Assembly (NCBI RefSeq): GCF_050122995.1
Contig: NZ_JBNLIA010000016.1
Coordinates: 1-64,000, forward strand
Reading direction: 5' to 3'
Source of the DNA: Haloparvum alkalitolerans
Lineage (GTDB): Archaea > Halobacteriota > Halobacteria > Halobacteriales > Haloferacaceae
DNA length: 64,000 bases
Shown: in pieces, positions 33,647 through 41,442 of the stretch
How positions within the stretch are numbered: position 1 is the first letter of the stretch
Layout: every line of letters starts with the position of its first letter
Notes under the pieces: generated by a model
Told to the model about the DNA's origin: nothing
Database searches by the model: none
What the model saw: the letters and a program-made list of their open reading frames with translations, nothing else
Position numbers and translations under genes: made by a program

Positions 33647-35062
33647 TCAGTCGTCCGCGGGCGTCGGGTCGCCGCCGTCTCCGTCCCCGGTTCCGCCCTC
33701 GGTTCCGTCCCGTTCGGCGAGCATCGGCGTCCCGTCCGCGCGTGGGCCGAGCGTCGGGCCGTGGGGGCCGTCGTCGGGGTCGATCCGGCGGCGTTTCTCG
33801 TAGTCCGTCGAGCGCTCGACCGGGACGCGGCCGATGGCGGTGATCATCTCGACGTAGTCGTCGAAGCTCCGGTACTCGCCGTACTGCCCGCCGGCGCGCT
33901 TGGTGATCTCCTCCGAGAGGATGGTGCCCATGAAGTCGTCCGCGCCGCAGTTGAGCAGTTTGAGCCCGTGCTCGTCGCCCGACTTCACCCACGAGGACTG
34001 GATGTGGTCGACGTTGTCCAGGAAGAGGCGCGCGACCGCGACCATGAGCTCGTCCTCCGCGAGACTCGCCCCGCCGTCCACGACGCCGTGTCTGTAGAGG
34101 GGCGTGTTCTCGTGGACGAACGAGAGCGGAACGAACTCCGTGATTCCGCCGGTTCTGTCCTGCAGGTCGCGGACGACCTTCAGGTGCTCCACGCGGTGGG
34201 CCGCGTTCTCGACGTGGCCGTACATGATCGTCGCGGTCGTCGGCAGGCCGGCGGCCATCGCGCCCTCCATCGCGGCGACCCAGTCGTCCGTCCGGATCTT
34301 TCCCGGGCAGATCACGTCGCGCACCTCGTCGACGAGGATCTCCGCCGCGGTGCCGGGCGCGGAGTCGAGCCCCGCGGCCGCGAGTTCGCGGTAGACGGCC
34401 TCGTAGTCCCAGTCGGTGCCGCGGCGGGCGTGGTACGCCTCCTCCGGCGTCATCGAGTGGAGGTGCACGTCGTCGACGGACATCGCCGCCATCTGCTCGA
34501 GATACGTCCCGGGGTCGGTCGCGTACGCCGCGGGCGGCTTGTAGTTCACCGCGCTCGCGGGGTCGTCGTACCCCTGGAGGATCTCGTGGTGCTCCTCGTT
34601 CAGCGCGAAGGCGGGGTGGAGCCCGGAGACGGAGGTCACCTCGTAGATGCCCATCTCGAGGGCGTCCGCGACGACCGCCCGCGACTCCGCGGGCGTCTTC
34701 GTGAACCCCGAGTGCTCGACGTCCGCGTCCGCCTCGAACGCGTGAGCGGTGTTCTTGAAGTTACAGAACAGACAGCCCGTGTTGCAGGCGGTGGTGACGT
34801 TGTTGTTGAGGTTGGCGACGAACGTCACCTCGTCGCCGACGACCGCGGCCCGCCGCCGGTCCGCGGCCTCCAGCACCTGCTCTTTGCGTTCGGGGTCGAT
34901 CCCCTCGCGGTCGGTGCCGGTGGTAATCAGCTCGATCCCGTCGTCGACCGTCAGCCGGTCGCCCGCGCGAGCCTTCGCCAACGCGTTCTCGAAGGACTGG
35001 TCCGTCTCGGGGACCACCTCGAACTCGACCGCCTCGGGGTCGACCTCGCGCGCGTCGGTCAT
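33647..35062 (-). CDS. cofH: 7,8-didemethyl-8-hydroxy-5-deazariboflavin synthase subunit CofH
   Basis: This 471-residue radical SAM protein has CNTGCLFCNF (CxxxCxxC) near residues 94-103. YNPPAAY-like and HSMTPEEAYHARRG regions follow, then SFVHENTPLYRHG and IQSSWVKSG. CofH with CofG makes the F0 chromophore of coenzyme F420. The C-terminal tail is disordered and acidic. CofG is not in this window. The antiporter follows closely on the same strand. Confidence 0.92.
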   Translation of the reverse strand: MTDAREVDPEAVEFEVVPETDQSFENALAKARAGDRLTVDDGIELITTGTDREGIDPERKEQVLEAADRRRAAVVGDEVTFVANLNNNVTTACNTGCLFCNFKNTAHAFEADADVEHSGFTKTPAESRAVVADALEMGIYEVTSVSGLHPAFALNEEHHEILQGYDDPASAVNYKPPAAYATDPGTYLEQMAAMSVDDVHLHSMTPEEAYHARRGTDWDYEAVYRELAAAGLDSAPGTAAEILVDEVRDVICPGKIRTDDWVAAMEGAMAAGLPTTATIMYGHVENAAHRVEHLKVVRDLQDRTGGITEFVPLSFVHENTPLYRHGVVDGGASLAEDELMVAVARLFLDNVDHIQSSWVKSGDEHGLKLLNCGADDFMGTILSEEITKRAGGQYGEYRSFDDYVEMITAIGRVPVERSTDYEKRRRIDPDDGPHGPTLGPRADGTPMLAERDGTEGGTGDGDGGDPTPADD

Positions 35063-35126
35063 GGTTCCCCCTCACCGTCGGGACGTAAAAAGCGGGGCGG
35101 TCAGCGGAGAACGCCGCCGGGAGGTC

Positions 35127-35723
35127 TCAGTCCGCCGCCTCTTCCTCGTCGAGTCCGGGCGCGGCGCTGGGGTCCACGTCCGCGGGCTCCTCGCGCTCGC
35201 CGCCGACCACCGTCTCGCCGTCCTCCGTCTCGACGTAGGCGTCGTCCGCGAACCCCGCCTTCGCGTTCTCGTACTCCGGCTCCGTCAGCTTCTCGGGCGT
35301 CTCGGGGGCCTCCGCGATCCCCTCCGGCGGGCGGAACTCCCCGAGCGGATCGTCGATGGTGATCCCGTGTTTCGTGAAGAATTCCTCGTAGCGGCGGTAG
35401 TGGGGTTCGATCTCGTCGCCGGGGATCTCCATCATCTCCGTCCAGCCGTGGTTGAAGAAGTCGAAGTTGGCCTGGACGTGGGTGATCTCACGGGCCTTCG
35501 CCTCGGGGAAGCCGGCCTCCAGCGCCGTGAGGTAGGTCTCCATCGTCGCGTCGAAGAAGTCGTCGAGGTGCGCGCGGCGCTCCTCGCGGCGCTCCTCGTC
35601 GGCCTTGTTGAGGAAGATGGTCGTGTGGAGGTCGACGAGCTTGTCGTGGGCTGCCTCCCCGATCACCGGCGCGGTGAGGGCCTTCTTCGCGGCCCAGTGG
35701 CGGACGTTCTGGCGGATCTTCAT
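35127..35723 (-). CDS. Conserved haloarchaeal protein of unknown function (DUF6149-like)
   Basis: This 198-residue protein starts MKIRQNVRHWAAKKALTAPV and has a helical domain (HTTIFLNKADEERREERRAH, THVQANFDFFNHGWTEM) up to about residue 125, then an acidic disordered tail. The conserved helical half looks like a family found throughout haloarchaea; the tail looks like linker. I know no function. ATG at 35723 is chosen over a frame start 30 bases upstream. Confidence 0.75.
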   Translation of the reverse strand: MKIRQNVRHWAAKKALTAPVIGEAAHDKLVDLHTTIFLNKADEERREERRAHLDDFFDATMETYLTALEAGFPEAKAREITHVQANFDFFNHGWTEMMEIPGDEIEPHYRRYEEFFTKHGITIDDPLGEFRPPEGIAEAPETPEKLTEPEYENAKAGFADDAYVETEDGETVVGGEREEPADVDPSAAPGLDEEEAAD

Positions 35724-35995
35724 ACCCCAGCATTGGTGCCGTGAACCCTTCAATGTGTGGCGAACGGACCGAACGAGAGGTCCATCGGCTGCGAAAGGCG
35801 GGCGATTGCGGAAGGCCGGCGACCGCGGCGGACCGACGACCGCGGAAGCCCAGCGACCGCGACCGACGATCGGTCGGCGACACGCGGTGGATCCCTAATA
35901 TTCGGTAAGGGGATCCCTTGAATCCCCATGAGAGAAACTCTCGTTCCCGGATTCGGATAGCAATCCACATTAACCCCGAATACGAACGGCCGCTT
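35724..35995. promoter_or_regulatory. Divergent promoter region with inverted repeats
   Basis: This gap lies between the unknown protein and the FAD oxidoreductase. GGATCCC (35889-35895) and GGGATCC (35910-35916) form an inverted repeat around an AT-rich spacer. GAGAG and CTCTC pair around AAA at about 35930-35942. TATA-like ACATTAAC (35967-35974) lies 22-29 bases before the oxidoreductase ATG. A GCGAC/CGACC-rich imperfect direct repeat occupies about 35800-35870. Confidence 0.5.
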
Positions 35996-37234
35996 ATGAC
36001 CGAATCGTACGTGATCATCGGCGATGGGGTCGCCGGGTCCTCCGCGGCCGAGACGCTGCGAGAGGAGCAGCCGGACGCCGAGATCACCGTGCTCACGGAC
36101 GAGGGCGAGGCCCTCTACAATCGGATCCTGATCAAGGAGTTCGCGAAGGGGAAACTGCCCGCGGCGCCCATCTCCATTCACGACGAGGAGTGGTACGCGG
36201 AGCGGGACATCGACCTCCGACTCAACACGCTGGTCGTCGACGTCGACGTCGAGGCGGACGAGGTGACGACCCACGAGGGCGAGACGTTCGCGTACGACAA
36301 ACTGCTCTTGGCCATCGGCGGCACGCCGACCCAGCTCCCGGTGGACAACTCCGACGCCGAGGGCGTCCACCACTTCTGGACGTTCCAGGACGCCCGCGCG
36401 ATCAAGGAGTCCGTCGAGAGCGCCGAACAGGGCGTCATCGTCGGCGCGGGCCTGCTCGGCATCGACTTCGCGGCCATCTGCGGCGCGCAGGACGTTGAGG
36501 GGAAATACCTGATGCGCGGCGACTCGTGGTGGCGGTACGCCCTCTCGAACGAGGGCGCGGAGATCATGCACGAGGCGATGCGCGAGCGCGGCGTCGAGCC
36601 GGTGTTCGACTCCGGCGTCGACCACTTCGAAGTGGACGACGACGGCCGGGTCGAGGCCGCGGTCGACCCCAACGGCGACCGCTACGACTGCGATTTCGCC
36701 GGCGTCGCCATCGGCCTCAACTTCAACACGGAGATCGTCGAGGAGACGCCGATCGCGACGGACAACGGAGTCATCGTCGACGAGTACATGCGAACCAACG
36801 TCGACAACGTGTACGCGGCCGGCGACATCACCGAGTTCCACGACGTCATCCTCGGCGAGCGCGCGCAGAACGGCGCGTGGGGCTCCGCGAAGGAGCAGGG
36901 GACGGTCGCCGCCAAGAACATGGTCGACTACGGCTCCGAGGAGTTCCGCTGGGTCTCCTCGTACTCGATCACGCACTTCGACTTCCCGTTCCTCTCCTTT
37001 GGCCACCCGACCCTCGGCGACGACGAGGTCGAGGCCACCACCGGCGAGGGCGAGTGGCGCAAGCTCGCGCTGAAGGACGGCAAGATCGTCGGCGGCGTCC
37101 TCATCGGCGACCTGGCCCCCCAGTCCGCCTACAAGCAGCTGATGCGCGAGGAGCGCTACGTCGCCGACCAGAAGGAGACCCTGATGCAGGAGGGGTTCTC
37201 GGTCGACGACCTGAAGGCCGCCTCCGAGCAGTAG
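35996..37234 (+). CDS. FAD/NAD(P)-dependent oxidoreductase (NirB/rubredoxin-reductase-like)
   Basis: This 412-residue flavoprotein has an FAD-binding site SYVIIGDGVAGSSAAETLRE, a TDEGEALYNRILIKEF segment typical of the NirB/nitrite-reductase-like and NADH-oxidase-like class, an NAD(P) site (GVIVGAGLLGIDFA) and the second FAD contact VYAAGDITEF. It probably moves electrons from NAD(P)H to a small redox protein. No partner is adjacent. ATG at 35996 follows the TATA-like box closely. Confidence 0.88.
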   Translation: MTESYVIIGDGVAGSSAAETLREEQPDAEITVLTDEGEALYNRILIKEFAKGKLPAAPISIHDEEWYAERDIDLRLNTLVVDVDVEADEVTTHEGETFAYDKLLLAIGGTPTQLPVDNSDAEGVHHFWTFQDARAIKESVESAEQGVIVGAGLLGIDFAAICGAQDVEGKYLMRGDSWWRYALSNEGAEIMHEAMRERGVEPVFDSGVDHFEVDDDGRVEAAVDPNGDRYDCDFAGVAIGLNFNTEIVEETPIATDNGVIVDEYMRTNVDNVYAAGDITEFHDVILGERAQNGAWGSAKEQGTVAAKNMVDYGSEEFRWVSSYSITHFDFPFLSFGHPTLGDDEVEATTGEGEWRKLALKDGKIVGGVLIGDLAPQSAYKQLMREERYVADQKETLMQEGFSVDDLKAASEQ

Positions 37235-37345
37235 ACGCCGCGAACCGTCCGTTCTCCGTTTCCCCGTCCGCGGCCGCGGTCGGGCGAGCGCGTTCCCCGC
37301 AGCCCGAAGCGAAGCCGTTTTCGCCCCGCGCAGGTATCCTCGCGT

Positions 37346-37762
37346 ATGGACAGCGGCGGATCTTCGGACATGACGTTGGCGTTCGAGCTCGAGGCGTTAA
37401 AGCGGCTCGCGGACCCGAACGCCGTGTTCAACGGCGCGCGCCAGTGGACCGAGTACGTCGGCGTCGTCTCCGAGAAGCCGACGTACGTCGTCACCAACTT
37501 CACGCGGAAGCACCGCGTCCGACAGGACTTCTTCTCGGGCCCCCGCGGCGTCGAGGAGAGCCTGGAGAACATTTTGCGGCAGTTCGACACCGATCGCCAC
37601 GTCTTCGTCGGCACCAGCGAGGAGGACGAGGCGGTCGCGGAGGCGGCCGGCTGGGAGTTCCTCGACGTCGAGGCCGCCGCGGAGGCGGCGGGTTGGACGC
37701 TCGCGGGCGACGACCCGGAGGAAGAGTCGTCCGCGGAGTCGACGCGGGACGACTGGCCCTGA
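37346..37762 (+). CDS. Conserved haloarchaeal protein of unknown function
   Basis: This 138-residue protein starts MDSGGSSDMTLAFELEALKR and contains VFNGARQWTEYVGVVSEKPT and NFTRKHRVRQDFFSGPRG. The core alpha/beta region ends in an acidic tail. A second in-frame ATG before TLAFELEAL is possible. I recognise it as a haloarchaeal family of unknown role. It is followed by the longest copy of the dispersed repeat. Confidence 0.75.
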   Translation: MDSGGSSDMTLAFELEALKRLADPNAVFNGARQWTEYVGVVSEKPTYVVTNFTRKHRVRQDFFSGPRGVEESLENILRQFDTDRHVFVGTSEEDEAVAEAAGWEFLDVEAAAEAAGWTLAGDDPEEESSAESTRDDWP

Positions 37763-38457
37763 GACGGGGTGCAGAATTTCTGGGTTCGAACTTTTCCAAT
37801 TCCCGTTGTAGAGTCTGTTGACCGGAATCGGACGCTCAGAACTTCTCAATCGGCTCGTCCTACTGCGGTTTTTCTGGGTCTGTCGTAGATCCTACTGATC
37901 TGGACAGCAACGTCCAGAAAGCCCCAGCCGGCTCGACCCGCCGGGCCTCGCTGCGCGCTCGCACCTCTCCGCCGCGCGGGACAAACCGCGTCCCGCTGGC
38001 CTCCAGCGTGCAGTAGCGCGCTGGAGACACCGCCCGGCGCGAGTGCTTGCGTCGTCCGGGCGGGATCGAGCCGGCTGCCCCTTTCAGTCCCACCCACCAC
38101 ACAGCACCGCCCCGCACCGCAACCGCACAGCAGCCTCGCACCTCCCCAGCCTCGCCGCAGCCGCGGTCGCGCGACCGCAACGCACCGCAGCGCGACCGCG
38201 GCCGCCGCCTCCCTCGCGCGCGTTTCTCGCGCGCGCCGACCGCCCCGCACGGTACCCCGAACGCACGCGAACGAGCCATTCCCGCCGCGCGTGCAGTCTG
38301 GTTGGCCGCCGTCAGAGTCCGGTCCGCGCGTGGGCTGTTCGTTCTCGGAGAAATCGGCGGCGAAAGTCGACGAACGTCCGCCTTGTCGGAGATCGATCGT
38401 CCCGCCGCGTGGGAGTCGAGCGGGAGGCTTTTCGTCGGAGAACCCGAACCGAGGGGT
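37763..38457 (-). repeat. Longest copy of the dispersed repeat, about 400 bases
   Basis: This 695-base gap has no credible gene. Read on the minus strand, it holds a GC-rich arm (about 38255 down to 38077), AGCCGGCT (38069-38076), a 135-base inner spacer, a second AGCCGGCT (37926-37933) and the core TTTCTGGACGTTGCTGTCC followed by AGATCAGTAGGATC. The spacer holds a perfect hairpin, GCGGGAC (37976-37982) with GTCCCGC (37990-37996). TCTGGAC and GTCCAGA in the core also pair. The remainder, 38290-38457, leads to the trpD-like start; no strong TATA box is seen. Open frames here are GC-driven shadows. Confidence 0.75.
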
Positions 38458-39537
38458 ATGGCTCAGGCGACCACGGAGTTCGGCGAGTGGCCCCTCAAGC
38501 GGCTGATGACCGAGGTCTGCGGCTCCGGCCCGAAGTCGGCCGAGGACCTCACGCGCGCGCAGGCCCGGGAGGCGTTCGAGCGCATCCTCGCGGACGAGCC
38601 CGACCCGACGACGCTGGGCGCCTTCTGGCTCGCGAACCGCTGGAAGAAGAACAACCCCGAGGAGCTGGCGGCGTTCACGGACACCATGTGCGAGCGCGTC
38701 GAGTACGCGGAGCCCGACTGCGACCCCGTCGACTGCGGCGCGAACTACGACGGGAAGGAGCGGTCCGCGCTGCTGGGCGTCGCGGCGGGCGTCGTCGCCG
38801 CCGCGGCCGGCACCCCGGTGGTCGCCCACTCCGGCGACCGCGTCCCCTCGCAGAAGGCGGACGCCTACAAGCACGTCCTCGACGAGTTGGGCGTCGCGAC
38901 CGAGCTGACCCCCCGCGACTCCGCCGCGATGGTCGACGAGGTCGGCTTCGGCTTCTACTACCAGCCGGCGTTCAACCCCGCGATCGACGACCTCTGGGAG
39001 CGCCGGGACATGATGGGCGTCCGGACGTTCGTCAACACCGTCGAGACGCTGGCGAACCCCGCGGGCGCGTCGGTCCACCTCGGCTCCTTCTACCACCTCG
39101 CGTTCGCCAAGAAGGTGATCGAGACGTTCGAGGCGAGCGAGTTCCACGACCTCGACCGCGTCCTGATGTTCCAGGGGATGGAGGGGTACGACGACGTGCG
39201 TCCCGGCTACACGAAGGTCGCCGAGTGGGAAGCCGTCGGCACCGAGGGCGGCTCCAGCTTCGAGGACTTCGAGATCGAGACCGCCGAGTACGGGATGGAC
39301 TTCGAGACCGAGGACCTCGGCGTCGAGGACGTGGCCGCCGACTCAGCGACCATCACCGAGGAGGTGCTCGCCGGCGAGCGCGAGGACCGCTTCGCCGACG
39401 CCGTGGCGCTCAACGCCGCGCTCCGGATCTACGCCCGCGAGGACGCCGACACCATCGACGAGGGACTGGCGGCCGCCCGCGAGGCGATCGCCGACGGCTC
39501 CGCGGCCGCGACGCTGGAGGAACTGCAGGCGTTCTGA
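38458..39537 (+). CDS. TrpD/TrpD2-like phosphoribosyltransferase family protein
   Basis: This 359-residue protein has the class III nucleoside-phosphorylase/anthranilate phosphoribosyltransferase fold: LTRAQAREAFERIL with EPDPTTLGAFWLANRW, a VVAHSGDRVPSQKADAYKHV loop in place of the TrpD KHGNRSVSS-type site, FYYQPAFNPAI and RTFVNTVETLANPAG. The helical N-domain matches TrpD, but the substrate loop differs from true TrpD. It is likely a paralogue of unknown substrate or of nucleic-acid-binding type like TrpD2. ATG at 38458 follows the repeat region. Confidence 0.75.
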   Translation: MAQATTEFGEWPLKRLMTEVCGSGPKSAEDLTRAQAREAFERILADEPDPTTLGAFWLANRWKKNNPEELAAFTDTMCERVEYAEPDCDPVDCGANYDGKERSALLGVAAGVVAAAAGTPVVAHSGDRVPSQKADAYKHVLDELGVATELTPRDSAAMVDEVGFGFYYQPAFNPAIDDLWERRDMMGVRTFVNTVETLANPAGASVHLGSFYHLAFAKKVIETFEASEFHDLDRVLMFQGMEGYDDVRPGYTKVAEWEAVGTEGGSSFEDFEIETAEYGMDFETEDLGVEDVAADSATITEEVLAGEREDRFADAVALNAALRIYAREDADTIDEGLAAAREAIADGSAAATLEELQAF

Positions 39538-39556
39538 GACCCTGCGCTCGGAGCGA

Positions 39557-40675
39557 CTACTCTTCGACCACGGTGAACCGGGCCGCGAACCGCCGTTCCC
39601 AGTCCTCGCCGCGCGCGTCGATCTCGAAGCGGTACTCGCCGGGCTCGAACGCGACCGCCTCCTCGATCCCCGCGCCGGGACCCGGCTCATCGGCGGCGTC
39701 CACCGTGACGCGACCGCCGAGGTCCCAGCAGTCGCCGTAGCGAAGGACGCCGCCGAGGTCGGTCCGGATCTCCCGACGGTCGGCGGAGACCCACTCCCCG
39801 CCCTCCCGTCGCTTCACGGCCCAGTGGTCCGGCCCGAGGGTTACCTCCTCGCCCGACCAGTTGCAGAGCTCGGCGGACAGCGTCTCGCCGAGCGCGACCG
39901 TCTCCGGCTCCGCCCGGAGGTAGACGCGCTCGTCGCCGTCGAGCGCGTGGTAACACCGGAGGCCCGCCGGACAGGCCTCCCCGCGGAACGCCGAGGACTC
40001 CGGGTCGGGAAGCGCGCCGTCCGGCACCGGCGGGTCGTCGCCGGCTTCGACCGCGAACAGCGCGGCGTGGACGAGGTCGCCGGGGTCGGGGGCCGCGACG
40101 ACGAAGGCGTACCGGCCGGGGCGGAACGCGACGGTCTCCCCGGCCGTCGTCTCGTCGTCCGGCGCGTCGCCGTCGACGGCGAGCTGCACGTCCCACTCGT
40201 GGGTCTCGCCCGGTTCGACGTGGTCCTGATAATCCTCGATGGCGTCGCGGTCGGTCGCGGAGCGCCACGCCCCGTCGCTCCGGTCGTAGCGAAGCACTTC
40301 CCAGTGGTACGGGCCGAACGGGACCGCCTCGTCGGTCCGGTTGTGGAGCCGCATCCGCACCGTCCCGCCGAGCGTCCCGACCTCCGAGACGGGTTCCAGA
40401 AGGACCGCCTCGTCGCCGTCCGACCGGTGGTAACACCGCACCTCGTCGTCGGGGTCGATCCACCACCCGGCGTCGGCGAGGTCCGGGCACGGCTCCGTGT
40501 AGAACCGCGAGTCGATATCGACTTGCTCCGGGGACCCGGGGCGGTCGGTAGTCGTGTCGTCCGCCGTCGCGGCTCCGTCGTCACTCGGGGTCCCGGCGGT
40601 CGGCGCGGTACGGTCGGCACAGCCGGCCAGCAAGGCTCCGGAGCCGACGGCTGCGAGGAGGGCGCGGCGTCGCAT
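39557..40675 (-). CDS. Lipoprotein with two repeated immunoglobulin-like domains
   Basis: This 372-residue protein has an RRR-start signal and a lipobox LLAGCAD (Cys about 19), so it is probably a Tat- or Sec-exported lipid-anchored surface protein. After a disordered Thr/Asp linker, two copies of a domain follow, at about 80-215 and 235-372. The first copy has RCYHRSDGDEAV, LHNRTDEAVPFGPYHWEVLR; the second has RCYHALDGDERVYL, CNWSGEEVTLGPDHWAVKR. Each ends with a phrase like AFRPGRYAFVV or AFEPGEYRFEI. The repeat resembles the BsuPI/intracellular-proteinase-inhibitor beta sandwich; function is unknown. Confidence 0.75.
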   Translation of the reverse strand: MRRRALLAAVGSGALLAGCADRTAPTAGTPSDDGAATADDTTTDRPGSPEQVDIDSRFYTEPCPDLADAGWWIDPDDEVRCYHRSDGDEAVLLEPVSEVGTLGGTVRMRLHNRTDEAVPFGPYHWEVLRYDRSDGAWRSATDRDAIEDYQDHVEPGETHEWDVQLAVDGDAPDDETTAGETVAFRPGRYAFVVAAPDPGDLVHAALFAVEAGDDPPVPDGALPDPESSAFRGEACPAGLRCYHALDGDERVYLRAEPETVALGETLSAELCNWSGEEVTLGPDHWAVKRREGGEWVSADRREIRTDLGGVLRYGDCWDLGGRVTVDAADEPGPGAGIEEAVAFEPGEYRFEIDARGEDWERRFAARFTVVEE

Positions 40676-40714
40676 GGAGGAGACTGCTCGCGGGGCCGAT
40701 AAGTGTCTTCGGGG

Positions 40715-41371
40715 CTACTCGGTCGAGCGCGCACTCGGGAAGTCGTCGAACGACTCCACGCGGTAGTCGCCGAGGACGCAGCGGCCGCGCTCCTCGTGGC
40801 CGAGGCGTTCGACGTGGACCGCGTCGAGGCCGGCGTTCCACGCGGCGCCGACGTCGCTCGCACCGTCTCCGGCGTAGTAGCCGCGGTCGCCCGCGGCGGG
40901 GTCGACGCCGAGGTCGGCCATCGCCAGTTTCACCGGGTCCGGGTCGGGCTTCCAGCCCGTCTCCTCGGTGCAACAGACCACGGTGTCGAAGTGGTCGCGC
41001 AGGTCGAGTCGGTCGAGCACCGGGTCCGCGAGGAACTGCTGGCAGTGCGTGACGAGGCCGGTCGGCCCCTCGACGCTCGCGAGCAGGCGCGCCGCGTCGT
41101 CGTGGAGGTAGGTCGCCTCGGCGCGGGCGCGGGGGTCCTCGTTCGCGTGGAATGCCTCCCAGAACGCCGCGGGGTCGACGCCCCACTCGCGGAGCGTCCG
41201 GTCCCGCGAGCCCCCGAGCCCATGCCAGAGGACCCGCGCCTCGGCGTCCGAGAAGTCGCGGCCGAGCGCGTCGCCGACGCCGTCGAACACCTCGCGCGTG
41301 TAGCGCCACTCCGCGTCGACGAGCGTCCCGTCGAGGTCGAACAGGTGGAAGTCGTAGGCGTCCGCGACCAT
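40715..41371 (-). CDS. HAD-superfamily phosphatase
   Basis: This 218-residue protein has HAD motif I FDLDGTLVD, a helical cap, motif II LVTHCQQF, Lys in ETGWKPDPDPVKLA and motif IV YYAGDGASDVGAAWNAG. It resembles phosphoglycolate phosphatase-like enzymes, but the substrate cannot be named. ATG at 41371 is just before the first motif; the frame is open beyond but is antisense to the protease gene. It lies between the lipoprotein and the PGF-CTERM protease on the same strand. Confidence 0.85.
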   Translation of the reverse strand: MVADAYDFHLFDLDGTLVDAEWRYTREVFDGVGDALGRDFSDAEARVLWHGLGGSRDRTLREWGVDPAAFWEAFHANEDPRARAEATYLHDDAARLLASVEGPTGLVTHCQQFLADPVLDRLDLRDHFDTVVCCTEETGWKPDPDPVKLAMADLGVDPAAGDRGYYAGDGASDVGAAWNAGLDAVHVERLGHEERGRCVLGDYRVESFDDFPSARSTE

Positions 41372-41442
41372 CGGCGGGAGGTAGTCGGTCGGCGGACATG
41401 GCCCTTTCGGAGGCGGACCAGTCCGCGCAGGGCCGGCTTCGC

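Noticed and set aside
38085..38105. GGGTGGGACTGAAAGGGG on the minus strand resembles the end of some haloarchaeal CRISPR repeats
   Set aside because: It occurs once per repeat copy, without regular spacing, spacers or cas genes.
37860..38279. Minus-strand open frame with CGAVG/VRGGAV-type Gly/Ala/Arg/Cys-rich text, and a similar one near 25.2 kb
   Set aside because: Both lie in the dispersed repeat. Their likeness comes from repeated DNA, and the pairing pattern fits structured DNA or RNA better than protein.
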